The notes under the pieces were generated by a model that ran no database searches, was not told the DNA's origin, and saw only the letters and a program-made list of their open reading frames with translations. From positions 1 through 5,023 of the forward strand of contig JAUHWE010000413.1 of the NCBI GenBank assembly GCA_030424825.1: a stretch of 5,023 bases of DNA, in the 5' to 3' direction. Below are positions 1 through 5,023 of this stretch, piece by piece. The stretch is from Verrucomicrobiia bacterium (lineage in GTDB: Bacteria > Verrucomicrobiota > Verrucomicrobiia > Opitutales > Opitutaceae). A program made the translations under genes and the position numbers. How positions within the stretch are numbered: position 1 is the first letter of the stretch; every line of letters starts with the position of its first letter.

Positions 1-1110
1 TTATTGTTTGGGGCCGATTATTCCGACAGTTCGACCCAAAGTTTTCGTCCGGTTACGAACTCGGCGCCTGCCCCGCTGATCCCCTGGAACCCTGATTTAG
101 CAACCTATTCCTTCCCCATGGATGTGACAAAACTGGGTACCCGTACGTTAGGTGTTAATAAGAGCGTCTACGCACAGTTAACCGCTAACTTTCTGAATGA
201 CAGAATCCTTGCTTCAGTAGCCCAACGCAAGAATTATTTTGATCTGGAAACTCAGACTGTTGACACCAAAACGGTAACGTCTGTAACCAAGAACGATACG
301 CCTTTATTCGGAACGTATTCTCTGCTGTTCAAGGCGACACCAACATTTTCTCTATACGCGACAAAGGCGAAATATCAGGAACCTGCTAGAACGGCCAATT
401 TATATCGGGACTTGCCTGCTGGTGACCCTAGACTGCTGGAAATGATTACTGTGCAGCCAACAACGGATATGACGGAGTTTGGACTAAAGGGAACATTCTT
501 GGATGATAAATTTGCATTTACCGTCGCTCGCTACAAAACAGATAATACTGGATCAACAGGCTATACACTTCTACCGACAGTGATTGTCGATGGTATTATT
601 GTACATGCTAGTGTCGGGTACGAGAACGTATCTGCAACCGAAGGCTGGGAATTCGAGGTATTCGGGAAACTATCAGAGAGACTTACATTAATGGCTGGCG
701 GCGGGATTCAGGATGGGAATGCTACTGGTCCAGATCAGCCTGATGCGGCGGGGGAGACGAGAGTTCTTACATTCAACAATGATCCTGGTGATGCCCTCTT
801 TGCTCGCCTCAAATACACATTTGGCCCTTCGCCCGAGGAAGGACTGGCACTGGTTGCTGGAATTAAAACTTATTTCAAAGGATGGACCTACTCGTATGGC
901 TCAACTCCTTACTTCACAGGCAGCCAGTCATATTCTAGTACCGAATCAGTGGTTGATATGGGGCTTTCGTATGGCCTAGAAGAAGGGAAATATCGCATCG
1001 GTTTAGACGTGACCAACGCATTTCATCCAGATGCTTCGGTTCACACTTTTGGCGGCCAAAGCACTGAAAGTGGAAGGCTGGTATTTTTGACTTTTGATGC
1101 CAACTTTTAG
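1..1110 (+). CDS. TonB-dependent outer-membrane receptor, C-terminal part (5' end outside window)
   Basis: The reading frame is open from base 1 to the TAG at 1108-1110, so at least 369 residues of the C-terminal barrel are present; the plug domain and true start lie upstream. The protein shows the alternating polar/hydrophobic strands of a transmembrane beta-barrel joined by Gly/Asp/Ser/Thr-rich loops. The strand pair at about bases 637-710 (EGWEFEVFGKLSERLTL) is the usual barrel pattern in which a 'GWE-E' strand is followed by a periplasmic turn. The last strand ends in LTFDANF, and a terminal Phe is the signal read by the Bam assembly machinery. Such receptors take up siderophores, vitamin B12 or oligosaccharides using TonB-ExbBD energy. 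The substrate cannot be read from this fragment; a downstream secreted glycoside hydrolase makes a saccharide plausible. The 456-base gap to that gene argues against simple co-transcription. Family call firm, substrate unknown. Confidence 0.85.
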   Translation, partial: LLFGADYSDSSTQSFRPVTNSAPAPLIPWNPDLATYSFPMDVTKLGTRTLGVNKSVYAQLTANFLNDRILASVAQRKNYFDLETQTVDTKTVTSVTKNDTPLFGTYSLLFKATPTFSLYATKAKYQEPARTANLYRDLPAGDPRLLEMITVQPTTDMTEFGLKGTFLDDKFAFTVARYKTDNTGSTGYTLLPTVIVDGIIVHASVGYENVSATEGWEFEVFGKLSERLTLMAGGGIQDGNATGPDQPDAAGETRVLTFNNDPGDALFARLKYTFGPSPEEGLALVAGIKTYFKGWTYSYGSTPYFTGSQSYSSTESVVDMGLSYGLEEGKYRIGLDVTNAFHPDASVHTFGGQSTESGRLVFLTFDANF

Positions 1111-1125
1111 GCTCGGATTGTGATC

Positions 1126-1173
1126 GCGATTGGCCAAAGGTCTGGGGTTGTTTCCCGACTGGCCGCCAATCGC
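1126..1173. repeat. Imperfect palindrome after the receptor gene
   Basis: A perfect 9-bp outer stem is formed by GCGATTGGC (1126-1134) and GCCAATCGC (1165-1173). Inside it, GTC-T-GGGG (1140-1147) can pair with TCCCGAC (1153-1159) with one bulged T and a terminal G-T pair, leaving a 5-base loop. It begins 15 bases after the receptor stop. It lacks a directly following T-run, so it is not a classical intrinsic terminator. It could protect the 3' end of the mRNA, act in both directions, or be one copy of a dispersed palindromic repeat. The pairing is read directly; the role is inferred. Confidence 0.55.
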
Positions 1174-1187
1174 TATTGCGGAATTGT

Positions 1188-1219
1188 GAGGGGGAGAAGC
1201 TATCGACGCCCTCTTTTTT
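1188..1219 (+). terminator. Possible rho-independent terminator of the receptor transcript
   Basis: GAGGG (1188-1192) pairs with CCCTC (1209-1213) and is directly followed by six T's (1214-1219). The stem is only 5 bp and the loop is 16 bases, so it is weak alone. A second option lies next to it: GACGC (1205-1209) with GCGTC (1227-1231), followed by TTTTT (1232-1236). Its position 78 bases after the receptor stop and the tandem T-runs favour a termination zone. Confidence 0.35.
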
Positions 1220-1375
1220 GGACGATGCGTCTTTTTGTGTCTAGTGTCTGGCCTGACCCAACAATGGATTCTTCTCTCCCCGCAAATCGACGTAAGCGTC
1301 CGAGAGGCGACCTCATTGCTTCGTGGCAATGGTGATAATATCGGCACTTCGATGGTAACGACTTCGAAATAGAGA

Positions 1376-1391
1376 TCGGTTGCGATACCGA
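1376..1391. promoter_or_regulatory. Pseudo-palindrome resembling a LacI-family operator
   Basis: TCGGTTGCGATACCGA has 5-bp inverted arms (TCGGT/ACCGA) around a centre with CG at the exact midpoint, the general shape of LacI/GalR-type operators, which often control sugar-use genes. It lies about 175 bases before the GH32 start. No regulator gene is in the window and a 5-bp inverted repeat is not rare, so this is only a candidate site. Confidence 0.2.
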
Positions 1392-1528
1392 CAAACCGTA
1401 AACCCGATCAATCAACCCCTCCCCATCAGCCTCCTATGAAACCATTCGTCACCTGCTCACCTATGTTTCGAAGTGAATGCCAGAATCCAGAATTTAAGTA
1501 CAGACGAGGAAGCTGTGATGCGGGTCGA

Positions 1529-1556
1529 TTCACCCATCGTCGGTCGAAAATATAGT
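1529..1556 (+). promoter_or_regulatory. Candidate sigma-70-type promoter of the GH32 gene
   Basis: TATAGT at 1551-1556 matches the -10 consensus at 5 of 6 positions. TTCACC at 1529-1534 matches the -35 consensus at 4 of 6, with a 16-base spacer. A start of transcription about 7 bases after the -10 box would fall near 1563, only some 4 bases before the ATG at 1567. That would give a leaderless or near-leaderless mRNA, which agrees with the lack of a Shine-Dalgarno sequence upstream of this ATG. Confidence 0.4.
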
Positions 1557-1566
1557 CTCTCTATCC

Positions 1567-3171
1567 ATGAGTTCTTTGATCCGATACTCCTCTTTGTTCG
1601 CCTTGCTCGTCTCGGTGAGTCTGACGGGCCTCTTAACCAGCGTCCGGGCGGAAACCGAAGCTTATCCGTCTCCCGTGCCCAGGCAGGAGTTCTCGGAAAC
1701 TCTCGCGGAACAAGAAAAAGAGCTTAAGAATAATGCACAGATGCTGCGCTTCGCAGCATCGCGCACAAGACTGGCGGCGGATCGCTACCGTCCAGCCTAC
1801 CACTACGTTAGCCCCGAAAGCCAGATGAACGATCCTAACGGCCTCTGTTTTTGGCAGGGCCGCTGGCACATGTTTTACCAAGGGTATCCGCCGGATGAGT
1901 TTCCCAACCCGGTAGATTTTGCCAAGCGCCGCCAGCACTGGGGGCATGCAGTCAGTGACGATCTGGTTCACTGGCGCGATCTGCCTTACGCCATTTATCC
2001 GGGCATTGAAAAGATGAGTTTTTCCGGAGGAGTAGTCGTCGAAGAGAAACAAGTTGTGGCGTATTATCCCGGAATTGAAGCGGGGCAGATGGTGGCGATC
2101 GCCAAGGATCCGCTGCTTCTGAACTGGCAGAAAATCCCGGAGAATCCGGTCCACTCACCGTCAGGCGATTCATGTATTTGGAAGGAGGGTGAAATCTACT
2201 ATGGCCTCGTCGGAGCCAATCGTCTGGTTTCATCCAAAAATCTGGTTGATTGGACCTCTCACGGCGCGTTTCTGGAGGACAATCCGTTCCCGCTGGTCTC
2301 ACTGGGGGGCTCAAACCCCTGGATTGATGCCACGGCGTGTCCCGGCTTTGTTCCCATCGGCAGCAAGCACCTACTCGTATCCTTCAGTCACGCTACGGGC
2401 GGTCAATATCTGCTCGGGGACTACAACCAGCAAAGCCACAAGTTTAAGCCGTATGCGCAGGGTCAATTCAACCATGGGACGGTTTCTCCTGCTGGTGTTC
2501 ATGCGCCGTCCGTGGCGGCGGATGGCAAGGGCGGTGTCATCAATATTCTCAATATTAACGATGGCGAAAGCAGTAAGGAATGGGATCAAATCATGTCCCT
2601 CGCGCAGAGGTTGACTCTGGGGCCGGATTCACAGCTTCGGATGGCACCGGTGGAAGCTGTGGCTTCCCTCCGGGGAGTTCACCAACATATCGGCAAAACC
2701 GTCCTGCCCGCCAACGAGGAGTTGGTACTGGATTCAATCGAAGGAAACACGATGGAGCTGGCTGTGGAGATAGATCCGGAAATGTCGCGATGGGTACGGA
2801 TAAACGTCCTGCGGTCACCAAACGCCGAGGAGCAGACCTCAATCACTTTCTACAATTTCGACCGGAAACTTAGCGTCTGGTATCAGACAAAAGGCGTCGT
2901 GGTCCTTGACGGCACGTGCTCGAGCACGAATTCCAACATCTGGATTCGACCCCCGGAGCGGGCTGAGATGGAGCGGGTTAATGAGCCGCTGAAATTGCGT
3001 GTATTTGTTGATCGCAGCGTGGTGGAAGTCTTCGTCAACGAGAAGCTTTATCTCGCCATGCGCGTTTATCCGAACCGCAAAGACAGTGTTGGAGTTTCGC
3101 TGCGCGCCCAAGGGCAAGACGCTGTGCTGAAGAAGTTGGATGCTTGGCAGATGAATTCTATCTGGGAATGA
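1567..3171 (+). CDS. Secreted glycoside hydrolase family 32 protein (fructosidase/levanase superfamily)
   Basis: The 534-residue protein begins with a Sec signal peptide (hydrophobic core about 9-24, likely cleavage after V-R-A at 28), then a charged helical stretch (about 36-72), a five-bladed propeller domain (about 76-350) and a C-terminal beta-sandwich (about 370-530). GH32 landmarks are QMNDPNG at 86-92 with nucleophile D89, WGHAVSDDLVHW at 125-136, FSGG at 152-155 and the sandwich motif VDRSVVEVFVN at 481-491. The usual RDP triad reads G200-D201-S202, keeping the Asp. The usual E-C-P acid/base motif reads A257-C258-P259, so the expected catalytic Glu is absent; D254 lies three residues before. 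The family hydrolyses beta-fructosides (levan, inulin, sucrose), but that change makes the exact activity uncertain. The start is set by an in-frame stop at 1516-1518, no earlier start codon after it, and the signal peptide. No Shine-Dalgarno is visible. Confidence 0.9.
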   Translation: MSSLIRYSSLFALLVSVSLTGLLTSVRAETEAYPSPVPRQEFSETLAEQEKELKNNAQMLRFAASRTRLAADRYRPAYHYVSPESQMNDPNGLCFWQGRWHMFYQGYPPDEFPNPVDFAKRRQHWGHAVSDDLVHWRDLPYAIYPGIEKMSFSGGVVVEEKQVVAYYPGIEAGQMVAIAKDPLLLNWQKIPENPVHSPSGDSCIWKEGEIYYGLVGANRLVSSKNLVDWTSHGAFLEDNPFPLVSLGGSNPWIDATACPGFVPIGSKHLLVSFSHATGGQYLLGDYNQQSHKFKPYAQGQFNHGTVSPAGVHAPSVAADGKGGVINILNINDGESSKEWDQIMSLAQRLTLGPDSQLRMAPVEAVASLRGVHQHIGKTVLPANEELVLDSIEGNTMELAVEIDPEMSRWVRINVLRSPNAEEQTSITFYNFDRKLSVWYQTKGVVVLDGTCSSTNSNIWIRPPERAEMERVNEPLKLRVFVDRSVVEVFVNEKLYLAMRVYPNRKDSVGVSLRAQGQDAVLKKLDAWQMNSIWE

Positions 3172-3503
3172 CCAGTGTATATCAGGACATCAGGCCGACC
3201 CAAATGCGGAAAAATTGAATTTCCTATCATCCAAGTATCAATCTTCACGAGTAGTTGTGGCAATCGATCTAGTTCGTTGTTTGCACGAGAGGTTGCAGCT
3301 GCCCCTCTGGACTAGTCTTCGCTCAAAAGCCGACTTACCGTTGCGGACGAAAGGTGCTTTGGTGCTCGCTCCGTGCATTGGGTTGAGCACTTTGAACATG
3401 GCGTGTTTGGATATTCCTGAAGATAGAGCAGGTGGGGAGGGTCTTTTTTGAGATAAAAGTAACAAATGTCATTGACGTATGTTAAATTGATTTTCAATTT
3501 AGT
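3172..3503. other. Intergenic region between the GH32 and E2 genes
   Basis: I see no supported gene in these 332 bases. The open frames at 3215-3451 (plus) and 3238-3465 (minus) have no recognisable protein features. No strong terminator follows the GH32 stop. Minor structures are a 6-bp inverted repeat GTGCTC/GAGCAC (3362-3367 with 3385-3390), an AGAGG/CCTCT pair around the palindrome GCAGCTGC (3288-3308), and a G-rich run followed by six T's (3431-3449). The last 45 bases are AT-rich and contain TTGACG (3472-3477), a good -35 word, but no good -10 box at the right distance. This part probably carries the promoter of the E2-cupin pair. Confidence 0.5.
3483..3501. promoter_or_regulatory. AT-rich inverted repeat abutting the E2 start codon
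   Basis: TAAATTGA (3483-3490) and TCAATTTA (3494-3501) are a perfect 8-bp inverted repeat around TTT, ending 5 bases before the ATG at 3507. It sits where a ribosome-binding site would be expected, and none is visible. It starts 5 bases after the -35-like TTGACG (3472-3477). It could be a repressor operator or a small mRNA hairpin at the start codon. The repeat is seen directly; the role is inferred. Confidence 0.4.
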
Positions 3504-3506
3504 TTG

Positions 3507-4310
3507 ATGTTTGAGAAGGTGCCTCTGCAGAGTTCAAAAACAAATGAAAGTCGTTTCGGGGAGCTAAAACTACGAGGCAGCTCGCGGATTCCGTTGAGCA
3601 TGACGCAGAAAACGGCGGCCAAGCGGATGTTGCAGAGTGCTCGGGAGATACCGCAGTTTTCGGTTAGTGTAGAGATGAACGCCGATGAGTTGGCTATGCT
3701 GCGAAGTCGGATTAATGCGGAAATCGAGGACCAGAAGAATCGAGTCAGTATTACTGCCTTACTGATCTGGATAACTGCCCGGGCGCTCTTGAAGCATCCG
3801 CGTTTGAATGGCCAGTTTGATGAGGACGCCATTGTCCAGCATGATTTTGTCAACATGGCTGTGGCTATGGATACGCCACAAGGGCTTACGGTGCCCGTGA
3901 TTCACAGAGTGGATACCCTCTCGGTTTGGGAAACTGCCGAGGCTCTTAAAGACTTGGTCAAACGCTCTACCAGTAGGCGTTTGTCGATGAGCGATTTAAC
4001 GAAAGCCACCTTTACGATCAGCAATTTGGGAATGTTTGACGTAGCCCGTTTCACTCCGCTGATCAATCCGCCCCAGGTAGCAATAATGGGCGTGAGTGCA
4101 CCCAGAGATTCAATACAGAGGGATTCGAGCGGAGCCCTCACCCCGGTGCGAATGATGGAAATAACCGTGACGGCGGACCATAGAATATTGGACGGCGCAG
4201 AAGTCGCCCGCTTTCTGCAGACTCTGCGGAAAAGCGTGATGGAGAATGATGCGATGAAAGGCTTGAAGTCGAGTGGCAGGATACTGGCCAGCGTTGAAGA
4301 AGAGAAATGA
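3507..4310 (+). CDS. 2-oxoacid dehydrogenase E2 acyltransferase, catalytic domain only
   Basis: The 267-residue protein matches the E2 dihydrolipoamide acyltransferase core, which moves an acyl group from lipoyl-lysine to CoA in pyruvate, acetoin or branched-chain oxoacid dehydrogenase complexes. The core begins near IPLSMTQKTAAKRM (28-41). TFTISNLGMF (168-177) and INPPQVAIMGV (186-196) resemble the pyruvate-type E2 rather than the 2-oxoglutarate type. The catalytic DHRILDG motif is at 224-230, with H225 and D229. Full-length E2 proteins are usually 400 or more residues with lipoyl and subunit-binding domains; here only about 27 residues precede the core, and an in-frame stop at 3483-3485 rules out a longer N-terminus in this frame. 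It would need a lipoyl domain supplied in trans. ATG 3507 is preferred over TTG 3504; neither has a Shine-Dalgarno. The cupin gene follows after 4 bases, so the two are probably co-transcribed and translationally coupled. Confidence 0.88.
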   Translation: MFEKVPLQSSKTNESRFGELKLRGSSRIPLSMTQKTAAKRMLQSAREIPQFSVSVEMNADELAMLRSRINAEIEDQKNRVSITALLIWITARALLKHPRLNGQFDEDAIVQHDFVNMAVAMDTPQGLTVPVIHRVDTLSVWETAEALKDLVKRSTSRRLSMSDLTKATFTISNLGMFDVARFTPLINPPQVAIMGVSAPRDSIQRDSSGALTPVRMMEITVTADHRILDGAEVARFLQTLRKSVMENDAMKGLKSSGRILASVEEEK

Positions 4311-4314
4311 TTTT

Positions 4315-5023
4315 ATGAATGAGGAAACGATCAAAAACTTGCAGGAGGCGAGCGGATTACCCGTGGCCTTCGATGCGAAAAACTGCGAACTAATTCTGGG
4401 CGAGGAGCTGAATGAACCCTCCTATCGAATTCGAAAGCTGCACGACCTCAAGGCGGTTTGGGCCTCTCCAATCGAGGAACCTGACCAAGTGGTTTACCGG
4501 TACACTTCGGGGTTGCATTTCAAGGAGGACGCGACGGTATGGACGAAAGCGAATGTGGCGTACGGCATAGTGATATTCACACCCGGAGTCTTTAGTGGTG
4601 AATACGTCAAGAGCTCCGGCCAGTTTCATCCGCCCGTCCTGCCGTGCAATATGGGCACGCCGGAAATTTATACCGTGCTATCAGGCAAGGGGCATTTTCT
4701 CCTGCAGAAAGCGAGTCCGCCGTTTGAAACAATCGAAGACGCTGTCCTAGTCGAGGTGCATGCAGGTGAAACGTTTGTCGTGCCGCCCGATTACGGGCAT
4801 CTCCAGATCAATCCCGGAAAGGAACCACTGGTCTTTTCCTATGCGGTGATGGATGGAATGAGTGGATGCTACGATCCTTTTAAAGAGCGCAAGGGAGCGA
4901 TCTACTACGAAATGGCTAACAGCAAGGATGGCTTTGTGTTTAATTCCAACTACCCAGATCGGTTGCCTTTGCGTATGCTCAAAGCGTCTGAGCTGTGTCA
5001 GCTCCCGGAACTGAATGAAAATG
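4315..5023 (+). CDS. Cupin-type (archaeal-type) glucose-6-phosphate isomerase family protein, 3' end outside window
   Basis: The frame is open from ATG 4315 to the window end, giving 236 residues with no stop. Family members interconvert glucose 6-phosphate and fructose 6-phosphate using a metal held by a cupin barrel. QVVYRYTS (58-65) matches the strand before the barrel. The metal region reads SGQFHP (101-106), TPEIYTVLSGKGHFLLQ (115-131) and VVPPDYGHLQINPG (155-168). By analogy with Pyrococcus furiosus cupin PGI (His88, His90, Glu97, His136), the ligands are Q103, H105, E117 and H162, so the first His is Gln. P. furiosus PGI is about 190 residues; this one is longer, with extra sequence after the barrel. 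It starts 4 bases after the E2 stop, with only a weak purine-rich GAAGAAGAGAAA upstream. The fold call is strong; the substrate could be another phosphosugar. Confidence 0.82.
   Translation, partial: MNEETIKNLQEASGLPVAFDAKNCELILGEELNEPSYRIRKLHDLKAVWASPIEEPDQVVYRYTSGLHFKEDATVWTKANVAYGIVIFTPGVFSGEYVKSSGQFHPPVLPCNMGTPEIYTVLSGKGHFLLQKASPPFETIEDAVLVEVHAGETFVVPPDYGHLQINPGKEPLVFSYAVMDGMSGCYDPFKERKGAIYYEMANSKDGFVFNSNYPDRLPLRMLKASELCQLPELNEN

Larger units (their letters stand above)
1111..1566. other. Intergenic region between receptor and GH32 gene
   Basis: No convincing gene is seen in these 456 bases; the short open frames on both strands lack recognisable sequence, a ribosome-binding site or a natural boundary. 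The region instead carries structure: a palindrome at 1126-1173, a hairpin with a T-run at 1188-1219, a second short stem (GACG/CGTC, 1221-1224 with 1228-1231) followed by five T's, a 6-bp stem CATTGC/GCAATG (1314-1319 with 1326-1331), a pseudo-palindrome at 1376-1391, and repeated ACTTCGA words. The left part looks like the 3' end of the receptor transcript and the right part like the control region of the GH32 gene. Confidence 0.6.

Noticed and set aside
1180..1190. GGAATTGTGAG, identical to one half of the E. coli lac operator
   Set aside because: The other half-site is missing and it overlaps the terminator-like stem behind the receptor gene; taken as chance.
1120..1335. 71-residue open frame after the receptor
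   Set aside because: It lies over the palindrome and terminator-like hairpins, has no ribosome-binding site and is Arg/Trp/Ser-rich without a pattern.
1473..1727. GTG-started 84-residue open frame overlapping the GH32 start
   Set aside because: It runs through the signal-peptide region of the GH32 gene in another frame, becomes Arg/Gly/Ser-rich as shadow frames do, and has no recognisable domain.
1633..2154. 173-residue minus-strand open frame inside the GH32 gene
   Set aside because: The plus-strand frame carries clear GH32 motifs over the same bases, so this is an antisense shadow; the same holds for the other minus-strand frames.
3362..3390. GTGCTC/GAGCAC hairpin as a terminator for the GH32 gene
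   Set aside because: The loop is 17 bases long, no T-run follows, and it lies almost 200 bases past the stop codon.
3215..3451. 78-residue open frame between the GH32 and E2 genes
   Set aside because: No ribosome-binding site, no recognisable family and an equally long open frame on the opposite strand; no evidence that it is coding.
3504..3506. TTG as start of the E2 gene
   Set aside because: The ATG immediately after it is a stronger start and the product differs by only one residue; no Shine-Dalgarno favours the TTG.
1..5023. tRNA or rRNA genes, CRISPR arrays, transposase genes or attachment sites
   Set aside because: No regularly spaced repeats, no transposase-like protein and no tRNA-like cloverleaf were seen in the coding or intergenic parts.

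Overview
The window reads as a carbohydrate-catabolism region of a Gram-negative bacterium. It holds four plus-strand genes, two of them cut by the window edges. A TonB-dependent outer-membrane receptor implies an outer membrane. The secreted GH32 enzyme resembles, from memory, GH32 proteins of the Planctomycetota/Verrucomicrobiota. Together with the receptor this makes a verrucomicrobial (Opitutae-like) origin my best guess, but it is an inference and no rRNA or other marker gene is present.

Layout. Bases 1-1110 are the C-terminal barrel of a TonB-dependent receptor. Bases 1111-1566 are non-coding, with a long imperfect palindrome just after the receptor stop, a weak terminator-like hairpin with a T-run, several small inverted repeats (one with the shape of a LacI-type operator) and a promoter-like pair almost on top of the next start codon. 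Bases 1567-3171 encode an exported GH32 (fructosidase/levanase superfamily) protein. Bases 3172-3503 are a second non-coding stretch, ending in an AT-rich inverted repeat beside the next start. Bases 3507-4310 encode a 2-oxoacid dehydrogenase E2 acyltransferase catalytic core with no lipoyl or E1/E3-binding domain. Four bases after its stop, at 4315, begins a cupin protein of the archaeal-type glucose-6-phosphate isomerase family, which runs off the right edge.

How the genes may work together (inference). The receptor would import an oligosaccharide or another chelated substrate, and the GH32 enzyme would act on fructose- or other furanoside-containing glycans outside the cytoplasm. The E2 and cupin genes form a tight cytoplasmic pair that could act on sugar phosphates or sugar-derived 2-oxo acids. 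The two halves are separated by more than 300 bases and may be separate transcription units. The points most worth a second look are the missing acid/base glutamate at the usual GH32 position, the E2 core without a lipoyl domain coupled to a sugar-isomerase-like cupin, the His-to-Gln change in that cupin's metal site, and the possible leaderless transcript of the GH32 gene.
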